The notes beneath the pieces were generated by a model, which was given only the letters and a program-made list of their open reading frames with translations, searched no databases and was not told the DNA's origin. Made by a program: the position numbers and the translations under genes. Source: Marinobacter halodurans (GTDB taxonomy: Bacteria; Pseudomonadota; Gammaproteobacteria; Pseudomonadales; Oleiphilaceae). From it: 64,000 bases of DNA. Every line of letters begins with the position of its first letter. The stretch's first letter is position 1. Below, piece after piece: positions 54,332 to 63,020 of this stretch. The stretch lies in NCBI RefSeq assembly GCF_004327985.1, contig NZ_SJDL01000010.1, forward strand, positions 1 to 64,000, in the 5' to 3' direction.

Positions 54332-56332
54332 ATGCAGGCACAACACCACCCCCAAGTCGCTTCACGGACCCAGGCGAGCATCGCGCGGCTGCTACTGGCC
54401 GCCAACAGCGCCTACGGTGAGTCCAATCGACCGGACAACGGCTATACCCAGCGCGTTGAAGCCCGGGCTGAAAGCCGGCAGTTGCTGGCGCAGGTGATGG
54501 AACTGACTCATGACAACGCAGCCGCCTGGGGCCTGCTGGGCCGCCTGGAAATGGACGACGGCAACCTCGATACCGCCCGGGCCCTGTTTGAGCGCAGCCT
54601 AGACATCAACCCGGACCAGGCCCAACAGTACACCAACCTCGGCTACTGGGCCCTGGCCTGCGAGCGTCCGGCCCTGGCCGAGCAGTACTTCCAGGAGGCT
54701 CTGCAGCGGGACCGGCAGTCTGCCGCCGCTTTCTGCGGCATTGCCCATGCCAAGCGCCGGCTGGGCCAGTTCGACGTGGCCTACCTGCATTACCGCAAGC
54801 TGCTGCAGCTTGATCTGAACTGGCCATCGGTGTGCACGGGTATGGTGACGTGCGCCAGCCACCTTGAGGTAGAGTGTGCCGACCACGAACTGGCCTACGA
54901 CGCCATCACACTGCTCAGCCGCGATGACGTTGCCCATCAGGACCTCGGCCGCTTCGCCGCCGCCATCCTGTGCCAGCAGTACGACCTGGACAATCCCAAT
55001 GCCGCGGTCCTGCTCGAAGCCGCCGCCGAGGATGAGTTGCTCCTGCTAGCCCTGGAAAAGACCCTGATGCCGGATATCCGGGTCGAAAACCTGGTGACCC
55101 TGCTGCGTCATGCCATCCTCACCGAAATCGCACAAACCGCCACACTGCGCCCTGAGGTTCATGGTCTCGCCGTAGCCATCGCCCTGTATGCCGACCGGGC
55201 CGGTTACGCGCTGTTGGTCGGCGATGAAGAAGAGCGGATGATTGACGCCATCAACAACAGCATCCGCGCGCAGTTCGCCATGGGCGAGCCGCTGGAGGAT
55301 ATCGCGGGCTCGCTGATGATCAGCGCCATGTACGGCGCCCTGTTCCACCAAACCTTCGCCGTGGACATCGGCCGCTGGAACCTGACGCAGTGGCCGGTCG
55401 GCCTGCAGCCGCTCCTGGCTGCCAGCTACTACCATCGCGCAACGGAAGAGGCCATCAAACAGCCCTTCGAGGAAAAGGCCGCTGAACTGACCCTGGAACG
55501 GGCCGACGTACCGCAGGCCTGGCCGGCCTGGCAGACCCTGTCCCGCCACAGCGAGAGCAGCCTCAAAGCCATCATGAGGACCAAGCTGGGGCTGGATACC
55601 GACACCCTGCCGGAGACCCTGCGTATCCTGGTATGCGGTGCCGAGTCGGGGCAACGGGCGCTGGAACTGGCTGCCTCCCTCAGCGACGTGGAAGTCGTGG
55701 CCGTGGACGAGTCGCTCTCAAACATCGCACGGGCCAGTCGCACGGCACAGGAGATGGGGCTGCATCATATCGTGTTCTGGCCCTGGTCCCTGGCCAACCG
55801 GTTTATTGCCGATGGCCACCGGGTGCACTGGGTCGAGGTCGGGCGCCTTCCGTCGGAGCAGTTGCACGCGTTGTCGCTGGCCAGACTGGTGGACCAGGCC
55901 AGTGGCCATGGTGCCGTCGTGCACCTGCACACCCGGGTTGACGGTGATTCGGAGGCCGACCGCCACATCCGCCAGCTTATCCGGCAGCACAATCTGCCGG
56001 AGACCCGGGCATCCCTTCGCCGCCTGCGACGCATGATCATCAACAATGCGCAGGATCAGGAACTGGGCGCGCTGCTTCGCGAGGATGATTTCTACGGTCT
56101 GGGTGGCTGCTATAACCGCTGGTTCCGCCCGCAGGACGAAACCCAACTGGAAGGACTGATTGGCCTGCTCAGCAACGAAGTCAACTGGAAGCTGGTTCGC
56201 GCCCAGGACAGTGACGGCCACAGCCTCGCACTGGCGCCGGTCCAGAAGCAGCTGCAAGCGGAGGCGACGGGCAGTGATGTCCAGAGCGTACAGGGGCAGC
56301 CGCTGACGTTGTACTTCATGAAACGGCGATAG
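54332..56332 (+). CDS. TPR protein with methyltransferase-like C-terminus
   Basis: A 666-residue soluble protein. Residues about 45-190 hold TPR units (AAAWGLLGRLEMDDGNLDTARALFERSLDINPDQ and following). The middle (200-420) is helical and not recognised. From about 430 a Rossmann-like segment appears (LRILVCGAESGQRALELAASL, EVVAVDESLSNIARA), resembling SAM motif I with weak glycines. The end has LLREDDFYGLGGCYNRWFRP, like the DFYSLSGCRDL motif of TPR-methyltransferases found near glycosylation genes. Whether it still binds SAM is unclear. The start ATG has GAGGTG upstream. It is divergent from the sugar operon. Confidence 0.65.
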   Translation: MQAQHHPQVASRTQASIARLLLAANSAYGESNRPDNGYTQRVEARAESRQLLAQVMELTHDNAAAWGLLGRLEMDDGNLDTARALFERSLDINPDQAQQYTNLGYWALACERPALAEQYFQEALQRDRQSAAAFCGIAHAKRRLGQFDVAYLHYRKLLQLDLNWPSVCTGMVTCASHLEVECADHELAYDAITLLSRDDVAHQDLGRFAAAILCQQYDLDNPNAAVLLEAAAEDELLLLALEKTLMPDIRVENLVTLLRHAILTEIAQTATLRPEVHGLAVAIALYADRAGYALLVGDEEERMIDAINNSIRAQFAMGEPLEDIAGSLMISAMYGALFHQTFAVDIGRWNLTQWPVGLQPLLAASYYHRATEEAIKQPFEEKAAELTLERADVPQAWPAWQTLSRHSESSLKAIMRTKLGLDTDTLPETLRILVCGAESGQRALELAASLSDVEVVAVDESLSNIARASRTAQEMGLHHIVFWPWSLANRFIADGHRVHWVEVGRLPSEQLHALSLARLVDQASGHGAVVHLHTRVDGDSEADRHIRQLIRQHNLPETRASLRRLRRMIINNAQDQELGALLREDDFYGLGGCYNRWFRPQDETQLEGLIGLLSNEVNWKLVRAQDSDGHSLALAPVQKQLQAEATGSDVQSVQGQPLTLYFMKRR

Positions 56333-56354
56333 CTCCCCCTCTTCCTGCCCTGAA

Positions 56355-56387
56355 GCAGCCCCGCCCGTCGCCGACGGGCGGGGCTGC
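56355..56387. terminator. long bidirectional stem-loop
   Basis: GCAGCCCCGCCCGTC (56355-56369) pairs perfectly with GACGGGCGGGGCTGC (56373-56387) around GCC, a 15-bp GC-rich stem between two convergent genes. No T-run follows on either side, but its position and stability favour termination of both. Confidence 0.7.
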
Positions 56388-56401
56388 CCGTAGCCACCGG
56401 A

Positions 56402-57052
56402 TCAGCTTGCGAATCGACCTGCCAGGAAACGCTGCCAGTCGGTGACGTCGTCGACATCCCACCGGTTTGCCAACTGCCTGACGGAGAATCCGGCGTCTGA
56501 CAAGGCCGCCAGTGTCTGCCCCAGGACACTTGCCGTTCCCCATTCGATCCCGGTCAGCGTATCGCCCAGGTCGCGACGGGCGCCGATCAACACAAAACCA
56601 CCATCATCCGACGGTCCCAGAACCACATCCACCTTATCGAGCGCTGCATACGCCTGCTGGATGTAACCCGAATCCACGGAGGGGCAATCGCTGCCCACGA
56701 TAAGCGCTTTGGGAGCCTGTGCCAGCCCCGAGCTGAGTGCGTGAGCCATACGCGCACCCAGATCCACGCCTTCCTGACTGAACTGGGGCACGCCAAGCGT
56801 GCAAAGCCGCTCCAGCAACTCGTGAGCGTGGGACACGCTGGGTGGCTGCGGCCGATCCCACCAGAATGCCAGGGGGTAGCCCGACGCCACCAGGTTATCG
56901 AGAACGGCACGGGTCAGGAGAAGGTGAGCCTCAAGGGCCTGATCCGCCCCGATCACAGCGGCCAGACGGGTTTTCACACGGCCGTATTCAGGCCATTTGG
57001 CAAACTGGATCAGCATGCCACCGGCCGGATCAGTCCGCTCGGGTGTTCGCAT
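56402..57052 (-). CDS. TIGR04282-family glycosyltransferase (DUF2064)
   Basis: A 216-residue GT-A like protein. The opening MLIQFAKWPEYGRVKTRLAA follows 12 extra residues from ATG 57052; ATG 57016 may be the real start. ALIVGSDCPSVDS and VVLGPSDDGGFVLIGAR are the sugar-nucleotide motifs of the family. The family was named for arsenosugar biosynthesis loci, but most members occur without arsenic genes, as here. It overlaps the TIGR04283 gene by 23 bp, so the two are a coupled pair. Confidence 0.85.
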   Translation of the reverse strand: MRTPERTDPAGGMLIQFAKWPEYGRVKTRLAAVIGADQALEAHLLLTRAVLDNLVASGYPLAFWWDRPQPPSVSHAHELLERLCTLGVPQFSQEGVDLGARMAHALSSGLAQAPKALIVGSDCPSVDSGYIQQAYAALDKVDVVLGPSDDGGFVLIGARRDLGDTLTGIEWGTASVLGQTLAALSDAGFSVRQLANRWDVDDVTDWQRFLAGRFAS

Positions 57053-57740
57053 CGGGATAGTAGACCTCGGCCAGCTTCAGGGGATCTTCGCCGCGCCAGT
57101 AACGCCAGCGCAACTGCCACATCAACAGCATGGTCCTGAAGACCCCCTTCTGCTCCCAGCGGCGGCTGTCCGTCGTCACCCGGGAGCGGACGCAGTAGGG
57201 GCGAGAGAGCGCCAGCAGGCGCCGGCTGAGGGCGATGTCCTCCATTAATGGCAGGGACTCGAAACCGCCGACTTCCTGGAAAATGACGCGACGCACGAAC
57301 ATGGCCTGATCTCCCGTCGCGATTCCGGTGACCCGGGAACGCTGGTTCATGAACCAGCCGATCACCCGGAAGACCAGTCGCTCACCGGAGAGACGTACGT
57401 CAAACCGGCCCCAGGCCTCCGGGCTGTCAACGAATTGCTGGAGTTGGTGCAGGGCATCCAGGGGAAGACGGGAATCGGCATGCAGGAAGACCAGCACTTC
57501 GCCGCCCGCCAGTGCAGCGCCAGCATTCATCTGGTTCGCCCGACCTCGCGGCGACGAGACCAACTGATCGCAAAGCGGTTCGGCGAGATCCCGGGTTGCA
57601 TCGCTGCTGCCGCCATCCACCACGATCACTTCGTGCCCCTGATCGCGCCAGCCCTGCAGATCGTTCAAGGCAACGACAATCCCTTCCGCCTCGTTCAACA
57701 CAGGCAAGACGAAGGACACATGCAGGGGAACGGTTCCCAA
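57030..57740 (-). CDS. TIGR04283-family glycosyltransferase (GT2)
   Basis: A 236-residue family 2 glycosyltransferase. VSFVLPVLNEAEGI opens the GT-A fold. The following VIVVDGGSSDATRDLA has the first Asp motif, and VLVFLHADSRLP has the DxD-like metal site. The C-terminal part has QAMFVRRVIFQEVGGFESLPLMEDIALSRRL, giving the ED catalytic motif. The start is TTG 57740 with GGAG 6 bp upstream. Pairs of TIGR04283 and TIGR04282 genes are common in gammaproteobacteria, and their product is usually unknown. Confidence 0.87.
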   Translation of the reverse strand: MGTVPLHVSFVLPVLNEAEGIVVALNDLQGWRDQGHEVIVVDGGSSDATRDLAEPLCDQLVSSPRGRANQMNAGAALAGGEVLVFLHADSRLPLDALHQLQQFVDSPEAWGRFDVRLSGERLVFRVIGWFMNQRSRVTGIATGDQAMFVRRVIFQEVGGFESLPLMEDIALSRRLLALSRPYCVRSRVTTDSRRWEQKGVFRTMLLMWQLRWRYWRGEDPLKLAEVYYPDANTRAD

Positions 57741-57859
57741 GGAAAGCTCCGTGACATCACGTCAGAAAGGATTCCTCTAAATTAACAGGTTCGCGGCCGG
57801 TCGGCCAAGCCGAAAAGACGATTCCGGCAAACGCAAACCGGCCTTCTCTACTGCATAGG

Positions 57860-57888
57860 TTGAGCCAGACGCACCCCATGGGTATCAT
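57860..57888 (+). promoter_or_regulatory. sigma-70 promoter of tRNA-Arg
   Basis: TTGAGC (57860-57865), exactly 17 bp, TATCAT (57883-57888), ending 12 bp before the tRNA 5' end. Both boxes match the consensus at four or five of six positions. Confidence 0.7.
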
Positions 57889-57900
57889 ACCGGACCGTTT

Positions 57901-57977
57901 GCCCCCGTAGCTCATCTGGATAGAGCGGTCCCCTCCTAAGGGACAGGTAGCAGGTTCGAGTCCTGCCGGGGGCACCA
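57901..57977 (+). tRNA. tRNA-Arg (anticodon CCT)
   Basis: 77 nt with encoded CCA. The acceptor stem is GCCCCCG / CGGGGGC. The D-arm is GCTC...GAGC, the anticodon stem GTCCC / GGGAC with loop CTCCTAA (anticodon CCT, reading AGG), and the T-arm GCAGG-TTCGAGT-CCTGC. No duplicated 3' end is visible nearby, so there is no sign of an integrated element here. Confidence 0.97.
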
Positions 57978-57992
57978 CTCCAGACCCGCCAG

Positions 57993-58682
57993 TCACTCCA
58001 CCCTGGGCGTCGGCCGCACCAGGATTTCGTTGACATCCACGTGTGGCGGCTGCGACACCGCATAGATGACGGCACGGGCGATGTCCTCATCGACCAGGGC
58101 ATGATCCGGCTTTTCGTCGAAGAACGGGGTATCGACCATGCCGGGCTCGATCAGCGTCACGCGAATCCCGGAGCCGCGTAGCTCTTCCCGAAGACCGTAA
58201 CCGATCGCTGAGACTGCCCACTTGGTCGCGCTGTACATAGACCCCGGAATGGTCGCCCGGCCCGCCGCCGATCCGGTCAGCAGGACGTGTCCCTTCGACT
58301 CGCGCAGCGCCGGCAACGCGGCCTGCAGGGTCAGGCCAACGCCATAGACATTGGTCAGGATCATGTCCCGCCAGGCTTCATGATCGGCACCACTGAAGCC
58401 TCCCGGGGAACCGCCCCGACCGGCGTTGGCAAAGACCACATCCAGTCGACCGAAATGATCCAGCGTCTGCCTGACCACCGCTTTCTGCTGATTGAAATCC
58501 TGGACATCGCAGGTCAGGGCCAGCGCCTGCGATTCACCGCCCAGCTCATCCTTCAGCAATCTCAGCTTGTCCGCGGACCGCGCCGCCAGCACCAGGCGAT
58601 AACCTTCCCGGGCTGCCGCCCGTGCGGTCGCCGCCCCGATGCCTGAGGATGCGCCCGTTATCAGCATGACTTTGTCCGTCAT
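57993..58682 (-). CDS. short-chain dehydrogenase/reductase
   Basis: A 229-residue classical SDR. TGASSGIG is at the N-terminus, with NAG in FANAGRGG, S in LLTGSAAG and YSATK (YxxxK). The start is ATG 58682, 7 bp after AGGAGG; an ATG six bases upstream is too close to that site. It resembles the general YdfG/NADP-type dehydrogenases, and the substrate cannot be deduced. It stands alone, convergent with the tRNA gene. Confidence 0.88.
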   Translation of the reverse strand: MTDKVMLITGASSGIGAATARAAAREGYRLVLAARSADKLRLLKDELGGESQALALTCDVQDFNQQKAVVRQTLDHFGRLDVVFANAGRGGSPGGFSGADHEAWRDMILTNVYGVGLTLQAALPALRESKGHVLLTGSAAGRATIPGSMYSATKWAVSAIGYGLREELRGSGIRVTLIEPGMVDTPFFDEKPDHALVDEDIARAVIYAVSQPPHVDVNEILVRPTPRVE

Positions 58683-58860
58683 TGTCATTCCTCCTGTTCG
58701 ATGCACGCGTTGGGGGAAGCATCTACGTCCGAACCTACCACGTGGACCTCAGCGCGTTGCAAGTGCCCGCCCCCGCTCACCGCAGCCCGCCAACCTGGCC
58801 CGTATTATGCACATCGACTCCTGCAAGCGTTGAAACCATGACGTTCGGGGATTGAGAAAC

Positions 58861-59502
58861 ATGTCTCTGCTGACATCACTGATGCGGGCCGGCACCAGCT
58901 TCCAACAGGCCACAGAAAACCGGGCAGCCCAGAGGGCGGCCGCACAGGCGGGCGCTGGGGCCGAAGTCGAGAAACCGTCCGCAGCGGACGGTGACAGCGT
59001 CACCATCAATGGCGGCGATACCGTCAAGGCATCCAGCAAGCTGTCCGTGAATTCGTTCAAGCAGAACGTGGGGCAGGATCATGCCTTCGTCAAGGAGACG
59101 CTGCGGCATAAACTTGCCGAATACAGCCTGAATCCGGCAACGCGGATTGCCGTCTCCAAAAACGACGCGGGTAATTTTTCGGTCAACGCACTGATGCCGG
59201 AATCGACCCGCCAGCAAATAGAAAAGGACCTGGACAACAACAAGGCGTTTCGCGAGGCGTTTGGCCGGCTCAGTGTCAACGAACCGACCGTTTCATTCGT
59301 GGATACCGCCCTGCGCCTGAACCAGGCCTATGGGGTCAACAACAGGGTGCTGGACCAGATCGTCAGTGACAACCAGCAATTCAATGGACTGCAGGACCTG
59401 GCCCACCGCTACGACAGCCTGCGCCGGAACGCCAGCGCCACCGTACTGGAAGCGGCCGGCCAGAGCCGTCAGTTCGCCTTCAGCCTGAACACCCGGGCCT
59501 GA
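58861..59502 (+). CDS. hypothetical protein
   Basis: A 213-residue soluble protein with no signal peptide or membrane helices. The N-terminus is Ala/Gln-rich (FQQATENRAAQRAAAQAGAGA). The rest alternates helices with polar loops (VKETLRHKLAEYSLNPATRIAVSKNDAGNFSVNALMPESTRQQIEKDLDNN). I start at ATG 58861, as TTG 58852 adds only three residues. I do not recognise the family. The AxxA-rich start followed by DGDSVTINGGDTVKASS recalls flagellar-hook or motility accessory proteins, but that is a weak impression. Confidence 0.6.
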   Translation: MSLLTSLMRAGTSFQQATENRAAQRAAAQAGAGAEVEKPSAADGDSVTINGGDTVKASSKLSVNSFKQNVGQDHAFVKETLRHKLAEYSLNPATRIAVSKNDAGNFSVNALMPESTRQQIEKDLDNNKAFREAFGRLSVNEPTVSFVDTALRLNQAYGVNNRVLDQIVSDNQQFNGLQDLAHRYDSLRRNASATVLEAAGQSRQFAFSLNTRA

Positions 59503-59516
59503 TCCCGCCGCTTCAC

Positions 59517-60137
59517 CTACTGGAATGGGGCGGGATCGCCCTTGCCCACCCGGACGACTTCCGGCACTTCCCCGCAGAAGTTGACGACAGTCGTGGGCTC
59601 GAATCCACAGAAGCCGCCATCAATGATCAGGTCCAGGTCATGTTCGAGGGTTTCACGGATCTCGTAGGGATCCGTCATCGGTTCCGTCGCCCCCGGCAGT
59701 ATCAGCGTGCTGCTCATGATCGGCTCGCCCAACTCCGCCAGCAGGGCCTGCACGATGGCGTTATCGGGCACCCGCAGACCAATCGTACGGCGCTTGGGAT
59801 GCAGCAATCGCCGCGGCACTTCACTGGTGGCATCGAGAACGAAGGTATAGGGCCCCGGCGTGAAATTCTTGAGCAGACGGTACTGCGTGTTATCCACCTT
59901 GGCGTACTGCCCGATGTCGGAGAGATCGCGGCACACCAGCGTGAAGCTATGCTTGTCGTCCAGTCGCCGAATGCGCTTGATGCGCTCGGTCGCCTGCTTG
60001 TCCTCGAGTTGGCAGCCAATGGCGTATGCGGAATCCGTGGGATAGACCACGACCCCACCCTTGCGCAGGATATCGACCGCCTGGTTGATCAGGCGCAGCT
60101 GTGGGGTTTCCGGATGAATCTGGAAGAACTGGCTCAT
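59517..60137 (-). CDS. yciO: YciO, Sua5/YrdC-family protein
   Basis: 206 residues, the same length as E. coli YciO, from ATG 60137 (MSQFFQIHPETPQLRLINQAVDILRKGG). The YrdC fold motifs KGGVVVYPTDSAYAIGC, KHSFTLVCRDLSDI, KNFTPGPYTFVL and RRTIGLRVPDN are present. Related proteins make threonylcarbamoyl-AMP for tRNA modification; YciO itself has weak or unclear activity. It lies 76 bp downstream of bolA on the same strand. Confidence 0.92.
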   Translation of the reverse strand: MSQFFQIHPETPQLRLINQAVDILRKGGVVVYPTDSAYAIGCQLEDKQATERIKRIRRLDDKHSFTLVCRDLSDIGQYAKVDNTQYRLLKNFTPGPYTFVLDATSEVPRRLLHPKRRTIGLRVPDNAIVQALLAELGEPIMSSTLILPGATEPMTDPYEIRETLEHDLDLIIDGGFCGFEPTTVVNFCGEVPEVVRVGKGDPAPFQ

Positions 60138-60213
60138 GGGACATCCTTTTGGGTTGAGCAAGATAGGCCACCCGGCCGGGACCGGTGCGATGGCGATGGT
60201 TTCAGCGGCTCGA

Positions 60214-60555
60214 TCAGGATCCAGCCTTGTCGTGGCGCGAACCGCCCATACACTGGGGCGATGACGGCGACACACCATTACGGGCCTGCCACTCTTCCGG
60301 CGTATACAGATGCAGGGCGAGGGCATGAACACCTGCCTGTAGTTCTGCGCCGAGCACGCCGTAAATGGCCTGGTGACGCTTGACCCGGTTCTTGCCGGCG
60401 AAATCGTCGCTCACCAGGGTCACCTTGAAATGCGTCTCCGAGTTCGGGGGCACGCTGTGCATGTGACTTTCGTTCTCGACGAGCAGATGGGCCGCCAGGA
60501 AACCCTCGCTGAGTTTCTGTTCGATTGCGGTCTGGATGGGTGCCGTTTCGGCCAT
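60214..60555 (-). CDS. bolA: BolA family protein
   Basis: A 113-residue protein with the BolA class II KH-like fold: IEQKLSEGFLAAHLLVENESHMHSVPPNSETHFKVTLVSDDF, then RVKRHQAIYGVLGAELQAGVHALALHLYTPEEW. The conserved invariant His is in VHALALH, for Fe-S or glutaredoxin binding. BolA affects morphology and biofilm and works with monothiol glutaredoxins. The C-terminal SPQC tail is also found in E. coli BolA-type proteins. Confidence 0.93.
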   Translation of the reverse strand: MAETAPIQTAIEQKLSEGFLAAHLLVENESHMHSVPPNSETHFKVTLVSDDFAGKNRVKRHQAIYGVLGAELQAGVHALALHLYTPEEWQARNGVSPSSPQCMGGSRHDKAGS

Positions 60556-60689
60556 AGACTACCTCCATTGACGATATTCTTTATTGTAACGTAATCCACA
60601 CACGACCTGCTTGAGAAGACGTCGCCCGCCCTTGACACGATCCGACAGGTTCGCCATCTTCCATCGCCTGTTCCTGACCCGGTACCGTC

Positions 60690-62840
60690 ATGCGCCTTTT
60701 CATTGCCGAAAAACCCAGTCTCGCACGCGCGATCGCGGTCGCCCTGCCCGGTCATATCGAGAAGGGGCCAGGGTGCCTGCGCTGCGGTGACCGCGACGTG
60801 GTGACCTGGTGTATCGGCCACCTGCTGGAGCCTGCGGAACCCGCCCACTACGATCCACGCTGGAAGTCCTGGCGCCTGCACGACTTGCCGATTTTTCCGG
60901 AGCAGTGGGCGGTTCTCCCCAAGGACAACGTGCGCAACCAGCTCAGTGTCCTGGAATCCCTGGTCGGCCAGGCCGAAAGCATTGTCCACGCCGGCGACCC
61001 GGACCGGGAAGGTCAGCTCCTGGTGGACGAAGTCCTGCGCTATTGTCGCGTGCGAATGCCGGTTGAACGGCTGCTGATCCAGGACCTGACACCAACGGCC
61101 GTTGCCCGCGCCCTCTCTCAGTTACGGGACAACCGCGAGTTCCGGCGCCTGTCCCACTCTGCCCTGGCCCGCCAGCGTGCTGACTGGCTCTATGGCATCA
61201 ACCTGACCCGGGCCTATACCCTGCGCTATCAACAGCAGGGCCAGCAGGGGGTCTATTCCGTGGGCCGCGTACAGACGCCGGTGCTGGGGCTGGTCGTGGA
61301 GCGGGACCAGACCATCGCCCACTTTGACCCCAAACCGTTCTACACGCTCACCATCGACGGCACCAGCCGTTCGGAGCCGCCAGAAACATTCACCGCACGC
61401 TGGCGTCCGGGCGAGGCATTCCGGCATGCGATGGACGAGGAAGATCGGGTGCTCGACCGCAGCGTCGTCGAGCAGGTGGCCAGTGACGTGGACGGTCAGC
61501 CCGGCACGATTACCCTGGCCCGCTTCCGCGAACGCAACGAAGCGCCGCCGCTCCCCCTGTCCCTGTCAGCCCTGCAGATCGAAGCGGGACGGCTCTACGG
61601 GCTGGGCGCCAAGGCCGTGCTGGATGCCGCGCAATCCCTGTATGAGAAGCACCAGTTGATCACCTACCCCCGCTCCGACTGCCGCTACCTGCCGGAAGAA
61701 CACTTCGGCCAGCGCCATGCGGTCGTCGAAGCCCTGCAATCGGTTGCCCCCGGTCTGTCACAGCTGGCACAACAGGCCGACCTGAAACGGCATTCACGCG
61801 CCTGGGACGACGGCAAGGTGGACGCCCACCATGCCATTATCCCGACCAGCCGCAAGCGCCCGGCAGGCAATCTCAGCCGCCCGGAGATGCGCATCTATGA
61901 GCTGATCAGCCGGTATTACCTGATGCAGTTCTTTCCCGACGCCATTCACCGGGAAGGCCGGCTTGAACTGACGGTTGCCGACCACCACTTCCGTGCCACC
62001 GAGACCGGTGTGCTGGACGCGGGCTGGAAAATCCTGGAAATCCGTCGCAAGGAGCAGGAAGAGAAACCTTCACGCCCCCTGCCCCGGCTGGAGGTCGGCG
62101 ATGCGGTGGACTGCTCATCTCCCCGGATCAAGGATCGAATGACGCAGCCACCCAGCCACTTTACCGATTCCACCCTGCTGTCCGCGATGACCCACATTGC
62201 CCGCTTCGTGGCCGATGCCGAGTTGCGCAAGACCCTGCGCGAGACGGATGGGCTGGGCACCGAGGCAACCCGGGCCGGGATTATAGAGACCCTGTTCAAG
62301 CGGGACTACCTGATTCGCGACGGCCGCCACATCAAATCGACGAAGAAAGGCCAGGATCTGATCGGTGCCCTGCCGGAAGCCGTCTCCCGCCCGGACATGA
62401 CGGCGGTCTGGGAAGCCACCCTGGAACAGATTCGACAGGGAGAGGGCGACCCCAGGGCCTTTCTCGCCTCGATCGAAAACCAGATCAGCGAGCTGCTGAG
62501 CCCCATCCGGTCCCACCAACCGGCGGGTACGACCTCCGCCCCGGCAGAACAAACAGGCGTTCACTGCCCGACCTGCCGCGCACCGATGCGGGAACGTACC
62601 GGCAAGTTCGGCCGATTCTGGGCCTGTACCCGCTTCCCCCAATGCAAGGGCACGCGGCCATTCGAGGACGACGGCGATCACCAGGACGGTGCGGACCAGG
62701 CACCGGTCCCCTGCCCGGCCTGCTTTTCACCCCTGGTCAGGCGTCATGGAAAAAAAGGCTGGTTCTGGGGCTGCAGTAATTTCCCTGCCTGCCGACAAAC
62801 GGTAAGCGATGTTGACGGCAAACCGGGGCGCCCGCAGTAG
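60690..62840 (+). CDS. topB: DNA topoisomerase III
   Basis: A 716-residue type IA topoisomerase. The Toprim domain starts MRLFIAEKPSLARAIAVALPG and has DPDREGQLLVDE. The catalytic Tyr is Y326 in LITYPRSDCRYL. GLGTEATRAGIIETLFKRDYL is the conserved C-terminal core. Two zinc-ribbon repeats end the protein: CPTCRAPM...CTRFPQC (about 630) and CPACFSPL...CSNFPAC (about 680). The tail makes it longer than E. coli TopB (653). It decatenates replication products. It is divergent from bolA. Confidence 0.95.
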   Translation: MRLFIAEKPSLARAIAVALPGHIEKGPGCLRCGDRDVVTWCIGHLLEPAEPAHYDPRWKSWRLHDLPIFPEQWAVLPKDNVRNQLSVLESLVGQAESIVHAGDPDREGQLLVDEVLRYCRVRMPVERLLIQDLTPTAVARALSQLRDNREFRRLSHSALARQRADWLYGINLTRAYTLRYQQQGQQGVYSVGRVQTPVLGLVVERDQTIAHFDPKPFYTLTIDGTSRSEPPETFTARWRPGEAFRHAMDEEDRVLDRSVVEQVASDVDGQPGTITLARFRERNEAPPLPLSLSALQIEAGRLYGLGAKAVLDAAQSLYEKHQLITYPRSDCRYLPEEHFGQRHAVVEALQSVAPGLSQLAQQADLKRHSRAWDDGKVDAHHAIIPTSRKRPAGNLSRPEMRIYELISRYYLMQFFPDAIHREGRLELTVADHHFRATETGVLDAGWKILEIRRKEQEEKPSRPLPRLEVGDAVDCSSPRIKDRMTQPPSHFTDSTLLSAMTHIARFVADAELRKTLRETDGLGTEATRAGIIETLFKRDYLIRDGRHIKSTKKGQDLIGALPEAVSRPDMTAVWEATLEQIRQGEGDPRAFLASIENQISELLSPIRSHQPAGTTSAPAEQTGVHCPTCRAPMRERTGKFGRFWACTRFPQCKGTRPFEDDGDHQDGADQAPVPCPACFSPLVRRHGKKGWFWGCSNFPACRQTVSDVDGKPGRPQ

Positions 62841-63020
62841 ACACCCGGATCAAGCCCGGCAGTGACACGCATCCGTCGCCGTTTATTACAGAACCCCGGA
62901 ACATTCGGGCGATTTGGTTAACAGTACGCTACACATTGACACTGACCCCGCGCTGGCAATTTGCAAAAATATTCAATGCCATGGCGGTTGTGGCGCACGA
63001 CAATACGCAGGAGACTTTCA

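Noticed and set aside
57901-58000. Genomic island inserted at tRNA-Arg
   Set aside because: No integrase gene and no repeat of the tRNA 3' end were seen. The flanking genes look like ordinary chromosome.
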